Of a DNA stretch of 64,000 nucleotides, positions 31,739-39,763 are shown piece after piece; position 1 is the first letter of the stretch, and every line of letters starts with the position of its first letter. The stretch is from Nannocystis sp. (GTDB lineage: Bacteria > Myxococcota_A > Polyangia > Nannocystales > Nannocystaceae), in NCBI RefSeq assembly GCF_016714285.1, contig NZ_JADJNN010000002.1:271001-335000 (forward strand), read 5' to 3'. The notes under the pieces were generated by a model. That model did not search any database. It had not been told where the DNA came from and worked only from the letters and a program-made list of their open reading frames with translations. Position numbers and translations under genes: made by a program.

Positions 31739-33138
31739 GGTGATGGCACCTTGGCAGCAGCACCGCCGGTCGACAAGGCTCGCACCGCCGCCGCGAGCAC
31801 CGGGTCGCGCCCGGCGATAAAGTCGTCGCGGGTCTCGGGTACGAGGACATCCGGGCGCACGCCGTCGCCCTCGGCGACCGTCCCCTTCGAGCTGTGATAG
31901 TCGCCGACGACGTACTGCAGCATCGCCCCCCCGGCCAGCACCTCGATCAACGAGGGCAAGGCCGCCCCGGCCGAGGGCCGCCCGCCGTAGATCTGCGCCC
32001 GCCCGAGGTCCCGCAGGCCCACAGCGAAGATCTCTGAGGTGCTCGCGGTGCCCTCGTCGACCAGCACGACCACCGGACCCGTGAAGGCGTCCGGGTTGCC
32101 GGCCACGTTGAACTCCTGGGCGAACTCGCGAAACTGCAGCTTGCCGAGGCTCCCCGGCTGCGTCAGCAACATGCGCGCGACGGGGATCGACATGGCCCCG
32201 ACACCCCCCGGGTTGCCGCGCAGGTCGAGCACCAGCGCCGTCATCCCCTGCGCGCGCAGGTCGGCCATCGCCGCCTCGACGCGCTGAACCATCGGCAGCA
32301 TCCAGTAGTTGAACGCGAGCTGACCGACCTTCGTTCCCGCGATCATCTGGTAGCGGACGACGGTGGGGATGTCGTGCAAGTTGCCGATCGTCACCAACTC
32401 GCCATCCGGCAAGACGCAGCTGACCTCGCGGCTGACCTCGGTGTCGGCCTTGCGCGGGTCCTTGAAGCTGATCGTACGCTTGGCCCCGACGGGACCGTGC
32501 AGCGCCGCCTCCACCGCGAGTGAGGTCTGGAACGCGACTTCACCGTCGCGCAACGCGGCTGCCTTGACCTCGGCGACGATCTCGGCGACCGGTCGCCCGT
32601 CGATCGCCACGATCACCGCACCGCGCGGCACGCCACTATCAACGCCACCGACCGCTGCGTCGACCACCACCAACTCGTCACCGATCACACGCACATGGAC
32701 CGGCGCACGAGCAGGACCCGAGGCCGCTGCGGCCGGTGCCGCGCTGCGCGGGGGCACGACCTTGAAGTGGCTCTGCTTCAAGGTCTCAAGCAGGCCATTC
32801 ATGGTCGCGTAGGCCGCGCTCGCGTCCTTCGCGTCCGCCAGGCGCTGACCGAACTCGAGCCGTCGCGCCGGCCAGTCCTGACAGCCGAGCGTCGGGTCAA
32901 AGTGCTTCTCCAGCACGATCCGCCACACCTGCTCGAAGGTCGCGGTGTACGGCGTGACCGGCAGCGGTGGCAGCGTAGCGACATCGAGGCCGGCCCATGA
33001 CGCGCAGCTGTCCTTCAAGACAGGTGATGCCGATGCCACGGATGGCGCCGGTGCGTCTGCGGGCACCGGCTCCGGCGGCGCCTCGCCGCAGGCCGCGAGC
33101 AGTAGGACGGCCAGGGTCTGCGGGAGGCCTGCGCGCAC
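31735..33138 (-). CDS. S41-family peptidase lipoprotein
   Basis: A 467-residue envelope protein. A lipoprotein signal ends LLLAACGE. A helical N-terminal domain (~55-120, FEQVWRIVLEKHFDPTLG) and a PDZ-like region (~150-190, GVDSGVPRGAVIVAIDGRPV) precede the S41 core (~270-440: ALVLDLRGNPGGVGAM and VVLVDEGTASTSEIFAVGL with the nucleophile Ser). The Lys of the Ctp-type dyad (GKGTVQ) is replaced by PSAGAALPS, so it belongs to the tricorn-type rather than the classical Ctp group, or is inactive. GTG 33138 starts one base after the regulator stop. A dispersed palindrome lies in the linker (33006-33025). Confidence 0.82.
   Translation of the reverse strand: MRAGLPQTLAVLLLAACGEAPPEPVPADAPAPSVASASPVLKDSCASWAGLDVATLPPLPVTPYTATFEQVWRIVLEKHFDPTLGCQDWPARRLEFGQRLADAKDASAAYATMNGLLETLKQSHFKVVPPRSAAPAAAASGPARAPVHVRVIGDELVVVDAAVGGVDSGVPRGAVIVAIDGRPVAEIVAEVKAAALRDGEVAFQTSLAVEAALHGPVGAKRTISFKDPRKADTEVSREVSCVLPDGELVTIGNLHDIPTVVRYQMIAGTKVGQLAFNYWMLPMVQRVEAAMADLRAQGMTALVLDLRGNPGGVGAMSIPVARMLLTQPGSLGKLQFREFAQEFNVAGNPDAFTGPVVVLVDEGTASTSEIFAVGLRDLGRAQIYGGRPSAGAALPSLIEVLAGGAMLQYVVGDYHSSKGTVAEGDGVRPDVLVPETRDDFIAGRDPVLAAAVRALSTGGAAAKVPSP
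33006..33025. repeat. Dispersed palindrome in the S41 lipoprotein linker
   Basis: AGCTGTCCTTCAAGACAGGT is a perfect CTGT-N8-ACAG site and encodes P-V-L-K-D-S just after the lipobox linker. Confidence 0.7.
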
Positions 33139-33139
33139 C

Positions 33140-33847
33140 TTACTCGTAGGTCACGCGCTCGAGGGCGTTGAGGTCGAGGACCACGATCTCCTGGCGACTG
33201 AGGCTCAGGATTCCGTCGCGCTGCATGCGATTGAGGGCGCGGGAGATCTCCTCACGGACAGTGCCCAGACGGGCCGCAACAGTGTTCATGTCGAGCTGGC
33301 GGGGGATCACGCAGCTCTTCCCCGCCTCGGCACCGGCGCGGACGGCCAGGGACAGCAAGAACGAGGCGAGGCGCCGCTCGACAGAGCGAAGCGAGAGGTC
33401 AAGCACCAGATCGATCAGGCGGTTGGCGCGGAAGGCCATGTGCCGCATCAACGCGAAGGCCAGCGGCTGCGAGCGGCCGATCAGGTTGATCACGTGATCA
33501 GTCTCGAATTGCCAGGCCTCCGAGTCGAGCATGGCAAAGGCCGAGGCAGCGCACTGTACGTCTCGAGGCAGGAAGCCCTCGCCGATCAACTTGCCAGGCT
33601 CGGCCAGATAGAGGATCTGCTCGCGACCCTCGGAGGAGATGAGGCTGAGCTTGAATTCGCCCGACTTGACGACAAACAGGCCTGGGCCGGGCTCGCCGCG
33701 CCGGAACACAGATCGCTTTCGTTTGACCTCGATCAGTTCGGCCCCGCGACAAAGCTCGACCATGACCTCATCCGGAACCTGGTCCCATCCGGCGTAGCGC
33801 ACCAGCGCCTGGCGAACTTGCTCGATTTCCGCAGCCTCGATCGGCAT
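33140..33847 (-). CDS. Crp/Fnr-family transcriptional regulator
   Basis: A 235-residue regulator. The cyclic-nucleotide-binding-type beta barrel (~30-125: VFRRGEPGPGLFVVKSGEFKLSL, LAEPGKLIGEGF) lacks the exact GE-x6-RS phosphate cassette of CRP, so cAMP binding is uncertain. The dimer helix (~130-160) leads to a winged helix (~175-230: MNTVAARLGTVREEISRALNRM, GILSLSRQEIVVLD). TACACT (rc of 33855-33860) is seven bases before ATG 33847, with no Shine-Dalgarno sequence. It heads a three-gene unit with the S41 peptidase and the LolA-like lipoprotein. Confidence 0.9.
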   Translation of the reverse strand: MPIEAAEIEQVRQALVRYAGWDQVPDEVMVELCRGAELIEVKRKRSVFRRGEPGPGLFVVKSGEFKLSLISSEGREQILYLAEPGKLIGEGFLPRDVQCAASAFAMLDSEAWQFETDHVINLIGRSQPLAFALMRHMAFRANRLIDLVLDLSLRSVERRLASFLLSLAVRAGAEAGKSCVIPRQLDMNTVAARLGTVREEISRALNRMQRDGILSLSRQEIVVLDLNALERVTYE

Positions 33848-33952
33848 GGCGCGGAGTGTAACCGGTTGAAGTGCCCGGGGGTAGCAAGCTCACACTCCCT
33901 CGCGCCAAAGGTGCGCGTGCGTCAGGCGCGCTATCACGGATCATCGCAGTTC

Positions 33953-33982
33953 TTTACATGTCCTACATGTGGTCTCTACACT
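33953..33982 (+). promoter_or_regulatory. Sigma-70-type promoter with ACATGT pair
   Basis: TTTACA (33953-33958, five of six) and TACACT (33977-33982) are separated by 18 bp and precede the Roadblock-like gene by 30 bp. ACATGT-CCT-ACATGT (33956-33970) lies between them and is a plausible operator, perhaps for the divergent Crp-family regulator. Confidence 0.5.
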
Positions 33983-34012
33983 GACGAAGCCTTACCCACC
34001 CTTCGGAGTCCC

Positions 34013-34441
34013 ATGCACGCTCAAGTTCCCGCCAAGCTCCCTCTCCGAGTCCCGCCTCTGCCACGTCCGGGTCGCCCGCTGTTCGAGCGTCGGCGCAGCC
34101 GCCCGACCGAGACCGCAGCGGCGTTGATCTCTGCCTTTGACCACGCAGCCCGCCGGGCGGAGCTCGATGTCCTCATCGTCACAGACGAGGCGGGGATCCT
34201 CGTCTCGAGCAGCACCACCGAGCTCGACCTGGCGATGCTCGCGGCGGTCACCCCCCTGGTGGCCCGGGGCAGCGCGAAGGCCAACGTCCGCCGGGACGGC
34301 AGCATGCGCGAGTACAGCGTCCGCAGCATCCAGGTGCTCGGCGAGACCCTCTACGTGGGAGCCCTCGGCGGCAAGTTTGGGCCGCGGGAGCGCGAGCTGG
34401 CGACCACCGCGTCGGCGACCAAGCGCATCCTCCTCAGCTAG
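34013..34441 (+). CDS. Small protein with Roadblock/LC7-like domain
   Basis: A 142-residue cytosolic protein. After a Pro/Arg-rich N-terminus, ~45-140 resembles the Roadblock fold: a helix (ALISAFDHAARRAELD), the strand LIVTDEAGILVSSS, a second helix (LAMLAAVTPLVARG) and two strands (YSVRSIQVLGETLYVGALGG). Such proteins regulate small Ras-like GTPases such as MglA in myxobacteria. The similarity is at pattern level only. CGGAG stands five bases before ATG 34013, and a good promoter precedes it. It is divergent from the Crp-family gene and ends at a palindromic terminator. Confidence 0.6.
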   Translation: MHAQVPAKLPLRVPPLPRPGRPLFERRRSRPTETAAALISAFDHAARRAELDVLIVTDEAGILVSSSTTELDLAMLAAVTPLVARGSAKANVRRDGSMREYSVRSIQVLGETLYVGALGGKFGPRERELATTASATKRILLS

Positions 34442-34452
34442 AACACCGGGAT

Positions 34453-34474
34453 AACCTGTCCCTTTGGTCAGGTT
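34453..34474. terminator. Palindromic terminator between convergent genes (also a dispersed palindrome copy)
   Basis: AACCTGTCCC and GGTCAGGTT form an almost perfect stem with a TTT loop in the 32 bp between the two stops. It is a copy of the 20-bp dispersed element (34454-34473) positioned as a bidirectional terminator. Confidence 0.65.
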
Positions 34475-35673
34475 CAAGCGGCGGGCGCGAGCTCGCCGAG
34501 CGCGGCTTGCAGGCCCAGGTCGGGCCCGCTGAGCTCGCCCGCCGGGAGGGCGACGCGGACGTCGGGCTCGACGCCGTTGCCGTCGATGAGGCGGTCCTTC
34601 GGGGAGAAGTAGCGGGCGATCGTGAGGGTGAGCAGCGAGCCGTCGTGCAGGCCGATGACATCCTGAACGGTGCCCTTGCCGAAGCTGCGCTCGCCGACGA
34701 CACGGGCACGACCATGATCTTGCAGAGCGACGGCCAGCAGCTCCGAGGCGGAGGCTGAGCGCCGGTCTTGCAACACAACCAGGGGCAGCGTGCTGTCACT
34801 ACCGGCGGGGTGGGCTCGCTCCTCCCGGAGGATGTGCCCGCCACGCCCACGGGTCCGCACGAGCACGCCTTCGGCGACGAACATGTCGGCGATCATCACC
34901 GCCTCTGGCACGTCGCCGCCCGGATTGCCGCGCAGATCGAGGACGACGCCTGCCACGCCGCTGCCAGCGGCCCGGTTCAGCTCCTTGAGGCTGCGCTTGA
35001 CCAGGTCGGCCGTACCAGCGCGAAAGGCCCGGATGCGTACGTGGGCGAACTTGCGGCCGGCGTGCTCGACGAGACGGGCGTCGACCAGGTTCTGTGGCAC
35101 ACCCGCGAGGACGAGGCTCAGCGCTGCAGGTGCCGGGTCGCTGCGGCGCTGGACCGTGAGCTCAACGGTGTCGCCGTCAGCCCCGAGCAGGAGCGCCGCG
35201 GCCTCGGCCTGGGACAGCAAGAAGCTGACATCCTGGCCGCGAATCTTGAGGATCTGGTCGCCGGGGCGGAGACCGGCGCGCTCGGCAGGCGAGCCAGGGA
35301 GCACGGCGTCGATCTCGAGCCAGGCGGGCTTGCGAACGCCAGGCTCGGCTCGATGGAGCAGCGTCTCCATGCCGGTGCTACCGCCACGGCTGCGCTGGCG
35401 GATCTCGGTACGCTCGTCGGCGGTGAGGAAGTGGCTGTAGGTGTCGAGTCCGCTGACGATGCGCTTGAGCGAATCGGTGAGCACCGGTGAGGCGTCAATC
35501 GGATCGACGTAGCGTTCCAGAACCGTGCGGAGGGCCGCGTCGAAGCCGCTACGACTGAGCTTGTGGCTGCCGGCATCGGCCTCGCCAGGCGGCCACCACG
35601 ATTGTGCCGCCCACATGCACAGGGCGCCCAGCGCGAAGGCAAGGCCGCTGCCACGACGGATCATGAGGGCCAT
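34474..35673 (-). CDS. ctp: C-terminal processing peptidase (S41A)
   Basis: A 399-residue periplasmic protease. An uncleaved or cleavable hydrophobic N-terminus (~8-24) is followed by a helical domain (LRTVLERYVDPIDASP, DTYSHFLTADE), a PDZ domain (~105-185, GSPAERAGLRPGDQILKIRG) and the catalytic core. The nucleophile Ser lies in DRRSASASELLAVAL and the general-base Lys in GERSFGKGTVQDVIG. The dyad is complete, unlike the S41 protein at 31735. Ctp enzymes trim the C-termini of envelope proteins or peptidoglycan hydrolases. It is a single gene facing the Roadblock-like gene. Confidence 0.92.
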   Translation of the reverse strand: MALMIRRGSGLAFALGALCMWAAQSWWPPGEADAGSHKLSRSGFDAALRTVLERYVDPIDASPVLTDSLKRIVSGLDTYSHFLTADERTEIRQRSRGGSTGMETLLHRAEPGVRKPAWLEIDAVLPGSPAERAGLRPGDQILKIRGQDVSFLLSQAEAAALLLGADGDTVELTVQRRSDPAPAALSLVLAGVPQNLVDARLVEHAGRKFAHVRIRAFRAGTADLVKRSLKELNRAAGSGVAGVVLDLRGNPGGDVPEAVMIADMFVAEGVLVRTRGRGGHILREERAHPAGSDSTLPLVVLQDRRSASASELLAVALQDHGRARVVGERSFGKGTVQDVIGLHDGSLLTLTIARYFSPKDRLIDGNGVEPDVRVALPAGELSGPDLGLQAALGELAPAA

Positions 35674-36215
35674 GGTGGCGCAAGAACGGGGGCCCGACCA
35701 GCATCGGTCTCGGGCGCGCTATGCGGCCTTCGACGTGACCGCGAGCGGCAGCGCCGGGATGGGCTCAGGGGTCCCGATGGCCTGGCGAGCGGAGCGAGCA
35801 CGGGCTTGCTTCATGTCCCGTAGCGCGACCCAGAACGGACGGACCGTGGCGGCGTCGACCATGGAGCGGATGAAGGCGTCGGGGCGGGATCGGAGCTGCA
35901 TGCCCCGCCAGTGTGCATGGCCTGGGCCAGCATCGTGGGTGAGATCCGAGAACTCACCGATTCTCAAGACATGTTGAGGTGTTGGGTAGGCCGCACCGAT
36001 CGCTAGCTCCGGCGGTGGTGGCCAGCCGACGGGACAGCGCGGCGGGACCCGGTTGCGAGAAATGACGCAATGCCAATCCTGGCGTCATTTCCTGTCGGCG
36101 TTGGGGACTGTCCCGCCGGCTGGCCGGGGTGTGTCCCGACGGCGTCGCGTTCAATTTGAAAGAGCAGCGAGCACAAGGCTGGCTGCTCTTGGTGGAGCTC
36201 GGGGCCGGCGGAGCG
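35674..36215. other. 542-bp gap with a nested inverted repeat
   Basis: No supported gene. A minus-strand frame at 35719-35904 (from an internal ATG, MQLRSRPDAFIRSMV) has natural-looking composition, but it has no ribosome site and no recognisable family. It could be a relic. The 36021-36124 segment is a structured nested repeat described separately. Confidence 0.45.
36021..36124. repeat. 104-bp nested inverted-repeat element
   Basis: The outer arms are 17 bp long: GCCAGCCGACGGGACAG (36021-36037) pairs with CTGTCCCGCCGGCTGGC (36108-36124) with one mismatch. The inner arms are 10 bp and perfect: GAAATGACGC (36059-36068) and GCGTCATTTC (36082-36091) around a 13-nt loop. The inner stem is clearly less GC-rich than its surroundings. 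Confidence 0.7.
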
Positions 36216-36596
36216 TCAGCCGGGTTCCATGCCACGCGCCGACTTCACGAGTTCACGGATCTGCTTGGGCGAGAGCTGGGCGGCGACGGCGTTGAGCTCG
36301 TCGAGCAGCTCGGCCTTGGCGCCGCCCTTCTGCTTGGCGCGCGGGAGCAACTCGGTGGGGTCGCAGCCGAATGCAGTGGCGAGCAGCAGGAGCGACTCGA
36401 TGCGCGGGGCCTTGTAGCCGAGCTCGAGCTTGTTCACGGTGGTGACGGTGAGGCCAGTCTGCTTGGCCAGCTCCTCGATCGTCATGTGCGGCCGCCAGCC
36501 GGTCTCACCCTGATTCTTGCGCCGGGTCTTCGGCGGCGGGGTCGCGGTCCGCCACAGTCTGATCCGTCGTCCGATTTCCTGCGCTACTTCATTCAT
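36216..36596 (-). CDS. XRE-family transcriptional regulator
   Basis: A 126-residue regulator. The helix-turn-helix (~50-95) reads MTIEELAKQTGLTVTTVNKLELGYKAPRIESLLLLATAFGC as a family pattern (positions only approximate), preceded by an N-terminal basic stretch with an insertion (TPPPKTRRKNQGETGW) between helix 1 and helix 2. A C-terminal ~30-residue tail (LDELNAVAAQLSPKQIREL) may dimerise. ATG 36596 is chosen because AGGAG lies six bases upstream. An upstream start at 36632 lacks one. An 8-bp inverted repeat upstream may be its own operator. Confidence 0.85.
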   Translation of the reverse strand: MNEVAQEIGRRIRLWRTATPPPKTRRKNQGETGWRPHMTIEELAKQTGLTVTTVNKLELGYKAPRIESLLLLATAFGCDPTELLPRAKQKGGAKAELLDELNAVAAQLSPKQIRELVKSARGMEPG

Positions 36597-36626
36597 GATG
36601 AGCTCCTGGCGCGGCATGATGACACA

Positions 36627-36661
36627 CCTCATTCACGTCCTTGAACGGTCTACGAATGAGG
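36627..36661. promoter_or_regulatory. Inverted repeat upstream of the XRE gene, candidate autoregulatory operator
   Basis: CCTCATTC (36627-36634) and GAATGAGG (36654-36661) are perfect arms with a 19-bp spacer, 31-65 bp upstream of ATG 36596. Confidence 0.45.
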
Positions 36662-36673
36662 GTGCTCACATGG

Positions 36674-36715
36674 TCAGGTCCCAAAGGCCAGGTCGGCCTG
36701 TCCTTCGGAACATCC
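36674..36715. repeat. Two dispersed palindromes near the receptor-gene 3' end
   Basis: Copies at 36674-36693 (AGGTCCCAAAGGCCAG core) and 36696-36715 (CTGTCCTTCGGAACAT core, with a TTCG loop) lie 2 bp apart in the gap after the TonB-dependent receptor stop. They could act as its terminator. Confidence 0.65.
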
Positions 36716-36759
36716 TCCGAACGCCTTCTTCGTTGGGCCACTCGGCGGCGTGATCGGCC

Positions 36760-39204
36760 TCAAAATACGCCGCGCAGGCCGATCGACGGCAAGATGTAGC
36801 GAATGCCCTGCTGCGTGCAGCCCTGCGAGCTGAGGCCACCTGACCCGGAGGCCATGCCGCCGAAGCCGAAGCCGCCGCCGTTGCTGCTGAGCACGCACGC
36901 ATATACCTCGCGGGCGTAGGTCGAGTTGAGCACGTCGATGATGAGCTGGAGGTTCCAGGTCCGGAAGCGCCACATTCGTTCGGCTCGCAGGTCGAGCTGG
37001 AAGAAGGCGGGGAGGCGGCGATTGTTGCGGTTGTAGGTCAGAGCTTCGGCGGCGCTCTGGCCCTCCAACATCGAGGTGTAGGGGCGACCGGTGTTGAAGT
37101 GGAGGCGACCACCGATGTTCCACTTCTCACCGATGCGATAGCCGAGCACGAGGTTGAGGATGTGGCGCTGGTCCCAGTTGGAGGGGGCGCGACCACCCTG
37201 GTCGAAGGTCCGGGTGGAGCGGGACAGCGTGTACGCGGCCCAGCCGTAGACGCGCTGACGCGGCGCGAGGCGCAGCATGGTCTCGAGGCCGTAGACGAGG
37301 CCGCGGGCGCGGATGACGACATCGTCGAACTCGGAGACCTGGCCGGAGGTGGCGGCGGCGAGATCGTAGTCTTGGAGGTTATCGAGGCGGCCGAGGTAGG
37401 CGTCCTGGGTGAGGATGAACTTGTCGGCGACCGTGAACTCGTAGCCGGCGCTGCCCTGGATGTTGCGCTGGAGGCCGCGCTCGAAGCCGAAACTCTCGAT
37501 GCCGGGGATCGGCACCGGGAAGCTCGGAGCCTGGTGATAGACGCCGATGTTCTGGCGCAGGACCCAGCGCTGGTTGATCGTCTCGCGGAGGAGGAGACGC
37601 GGGTCGACGCCGATCGCGTGGGTGACCGCGGTGGTCTGTGGCAGCACGGATGATGGGCCGACCTGCGCATAGATGTCCGTGCGCACGCCGGGGCGGATGT
37701 CGACGGGTCCCTTGCGCCACAGCAGCTCCGCGTAGAGGCCTGTTGCCGAGACGAAGCGGTCGCTCAGCACCACGCCGATGTTCTCGATGACGTTCGCGCT
37801 CCCGCTCGCCGCGTCGACGCGGAAGATCTGAAACTCCTGATCGATGCCGAAGCCGAACTCGCCGTTGCTGCGCTCGCCGAGCGGGATGCGCACGTCGACG
37901 CGCGGGGCGAGCTGCCACTCGTTGGTCTTGATCAGCGAGAGGCCGGAGCGGTCGAGCCCGAGGGCGAGGCTGTAGTTGGCCGTGCCGCCGCGCGGGAGCT
38001 GCTGACGTACGCGCTGCTGGACCCGGTAGAACTCGAATTGCAGGATCGGCGTGGGGGCGAGCTTCTCGCCGATCGAATCGAAGCTGCCGTACGCGAAGGC
38101 GGTGTACTGCGCGTTCTGTCCGAGCCTGTGATCGAAGCGGGCCTGGTAGTCCCAGAACTTGATGCGCGCGGTGGACTGCACCAGCGTGAGCACGCCGGCG
38201 GTGTAGCTGTAACGGCCGGCGATCGTGAGCGAGCCGCGGGCCGGACCGCGGCGGCAGTCGACGCGGGCGCGGGCCTTGCGATCCTGCTCTGCGGCTCGCT
38301 GCTTGTGGCGGCAGGCTGGATCGCGGCGACGATTGAGGGGGACCTCGACGAGACCGCCGGCGTCGGTGAGGCGGATGTCGAACTCGCCGAACACGCGGTC
38401 GCGGCGTCCAGCCTTGGTGCGGCCTTCGATCATGCCGCTGACATAGCGACCGAGGCGCACCGGTGCGCCGCCGGGGTAGAAGTCGACCTGATCGATGAAA
38501 TAGGGGTGGATGACCGAAGGGCCGATCGCCACGTGGAAGAGGATCGGCACGCGCACGCCGTCGAGGAAGTAGCCGGTGTTGCCCGGGGCCGCGCCGCGCA
38601 CCACCACGTAGGGCAGGAAGCCCGCGAGCTGCGAGGCGCCCGGCAGGCTCTTGATCACGCGGAATGGATCGCCGAAGCTGCCCGGCAGGGCGTGGATCTC
38701 GTCGTCGCGGAGGTTGGTGCTGGAGATCGCTACCTCGCGCTGCTGGCGGACCACGGTACGGTAAGGATTGCCGTCGAGGTCGGGCGCGAGGCGATACTCG
38801 TAGACGAGGTCCTGTCCGTCGACGAGCGTGACCTTGACCGGCAGGTCACGAAAACCTGCGCCGCGGATCACCAGCTCGTGCTCACCGGGGGGCAGCCACA
38901 GCTCGAAGCGGCCCTCGGCGTCGGTCGCGGTCGCTGTGTCGGCGGTGGTCCCGAGGATGCGCGCGCCGAACACGACGTCACGGCTGCCATACACGAGCAC
39001 CTGCCCGCGCAGGCGCGCCCGCCCCGAGACCGACTGCGTGGTCGCGAAGGCCGGTCCGCTCTGGCTGGCCTTTGGGACAGCCGCCCGCGAGCTGGCCTCG
39101 CGGACAGGTGCCGCCGACGCAGGCGCCGCGACGGCGACGACGAGGGCGAGGGCGGCCAGGACGGTCACGGGGCGAGGGTACCTCGCCAGCCCGCGCGTGC
39201 ACAT
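36760..39204 (-). CDS. TonB-dependent receptor-like outer membrane protein
   Basis: An 814-residue protein. The signal peptide (~1-32) ends VAAPASAAP. A carboxypeptidase-regulatory-like beta sandwich (~65-145: RGQVLVYGSRDVVFGARILG, YEYRLAPDLDGNPY) precedes the plug (~160-265: DDEIHALPGSFGDPFRVIKS, YVVVRGAAPGNTGYFLDGVR, VSGMIEGRTKAG). The beta barrel ends in the aromatic residue of ILPSIGLRGVF, as expected for BAM recognition. A Cys-flanked Gly-rich loop (VLSSNGGGFGFGGMASGSG) lies near the C-terminus. No exbB/exbD gene is adjacent, so it must use a distant TonB complex, possibly the one at 49.8-52.1 kb. Two dispersed palindromes fall in the exported N-terminal linker. Confidence 0.85.
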   Translation of the reverse strand: MCTRGLARYPRPVTVLAALALVVAVAAPASAAPVREASSRAAVPKASQSGPAFATTQSVSGRARLRGQVLVYGSRDVVFGARILGTTADTATATDAEGRFELWLPPGEHELVIRGAGFRDLPVKVTLVDGQDLVYEYRLAPDLDGNPYRTVVRQQREVAISSTNLRDDEIHALPGSFGDPFRVIKSLPGASQLAGFLPYVVVRGAAPGNTGYFLDGVRVPILFHVAIGPSVIHPYFIDQVDFYPGGAPVRLGRYVSGMIEGRTKAGRRDRVFGEFDIRLTDAGGLVEVPLNRRRDPACRHKQRAAEQDRKARARVDCRRGPARGSLTIAGRYSYTAGVLTLVQSTARIKFWDYQARFDHRLGQNAQYTAFAYGSFDSIGEKLAPTPILQFEFYRVQQRVRQQLPRGGTANYSLALGLDRSGLSLIKTNEWQLAPRVDVRIPLGERSNGEFGFGIDQEFQIFRVDAASGSANVIENIGVVLSDRFVSATGLYAELLWRKGPVDIRPGVRTDIYAQVGPSSVLPQTTAVTHAIGVDPRLLLRETINQRWVLRQNIGVYHQAPSFPVPIPGIESFGFERGLQRNIQGSAGYEFTVADKFILTQDAYLGRLDNLQDYDLAAATSGQVSEFDDVVIRARGLVYGLETMLRLAPRQRVYGWAAYTLSRSTRTFDQGGRAPSNWDQRHILNLVLGYRIGEKWNIGGRLHFNTGRPYTSMLEGQSAAEALTYNRNNRRLPAFFQLDLRAERMWRFRTWNLQLIIDVLNSTYAREVYACVLSSNGGGFGFGGMASGSGGLSSQGCTQQGIRYILPSIGLRGVF

Positions 39205-39709
39205 TCGCGATTGGCTTCGGATCAGGGCTTGCGGCGACCAGGCAGCTTGGCGGCCTCAGCGGTGGATGCGGTGGATGCGGTGGATGCGGTGGATGCGGTG
39301 GATGCGGTGTGGTCGCCAGGGTCGTGTCGACCTGTGGGACGCGAGCACTGGGCGCATCTCGCCGCACCGCGGGCGCGGCCTGTGCCACGTGAGCACCGGG
39401 CGCGTCTCGCCGCACCGCGGACGTGGCCTGTGGGACGTGAGCACTGGGACGCGACGGCTCGAGCTGGGTCGGCGCTGCGAGGTGGGTCGGCGCTTCGACG
39501 TACTCGCCGAGCACGCGCTGCTTCACCTCATCGAGGGCAGGACGGACCCGCGAGCGCGCGCCGTCGAGGAGCTCGACGGCTTCCGGAGTCTGGCCGATGC
39601 GGTCGATGTGGTCGGCGAAGGTGAGGCGACCGAGCTTGACGGTGAACGCTGCCCACAGCAGCAGGACCAGGAAGGCCACGCTGATCAAGGTGCGCAAAGG
39701 GCCGAGCAT
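38978..39709 (-). CDS. Single-pass membrane protein with 16-residue and His-Pro-Pro repeats (frame uncertain)
   Basis: The N-terminus from ATG 39709 is convincing: a membrane helix (TLISVAFLVLLLWAAF) and a soluble segment (LTFADHIDRIGQTPEAVELL). Then come ~16-residue repeats (VRRDAPGAHVAQAAPA) and a tract of His-Pro-Pro coded by 9-bp tandem repeats. The uninterrupted frame continues to 38978, overlapping 226 bp of the receptor gene with an improbable Arg-rich tail. In a neighbouring frame the 9-bp repeat reads Thr-Ala-Ser and ends naturally AEAAKLPGRRKP at 39222, before the receptor start. A frameshift, real or from sequencing, is therefore likely. Function unknown. Confidence 0.45.
   Translation of the reverse strand: MLGPLRTLISVAFLVLLLWAAFTVKLGRLTFADHIDRIGQTPEAVELLDGARSRVRPALDEVKQRVLGEYVEAPTHLAAPTQLEPSRPSAHVPQATSAVRRDAPGAHVAQAAPAVRRDAPSARVPQVDTTLATTPHPPHPPHPPHPPHPPLRPPSCLVAASPDPKPIANVHARAGEVPSPRDRPGRPRPRRRRRGACVGGTCPRGQLAGGCPKGQPERTGLRDHAVGLGAGAPARAGARVWQP
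39063..39109. repeat. Two dispersed palindromes at the receptor N-terminus
   Basis: Copies at 39063-39082 (CTGGCCTTTGGGACAG core) and 39090-39109 (CTGGCCTCGCGGACAG core) encode A-V-P-K-A-S and P-V-R-E-A-S in the linker just after signal cleavage. Their spacing is 27 bp. Confidence 0.65.
39261..39305. repeat. 9-bp tandem repeat, five copies
   Basis: The unit GGTGGATGC is repeated five times without change, plus a partial copy. It keeps the reading frame whatever the copy number. Confidence 0.9.
39331..39455. repeat. 48-bp imperfect tandem repeat
   Basis: Units start at 39331, 39379 and 39427, each beginning CCTGTG(G/C)(G/C)ACG(C/T)GAGCAC. Two are complete and the third is partial. They code for the 16-residue repeats of the membrane protein. 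Confidence 0.8.
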
Positions 39710-39763
39710 ACCGGCCGGGAGGGTCGCCTGGTGCGCTGCGCGGCGCAAATTTCCGGCGCGAGC

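Noticed and set aside
35719..35967. Small minus-strand frame with natural-looking composition in the 35.7-36.2 kb gap
   Set aside because: It opens at a TTG without ribosome site and matches no family that I recognise. It may be a relic but cannot be supported as a gene.
39261..39305. 9-bp tandem repeat considered as a CRISPR or phase-variation tract
   Set aside because: There are no spacers, and a 9-bp unit does not change the reading frame with copy number.
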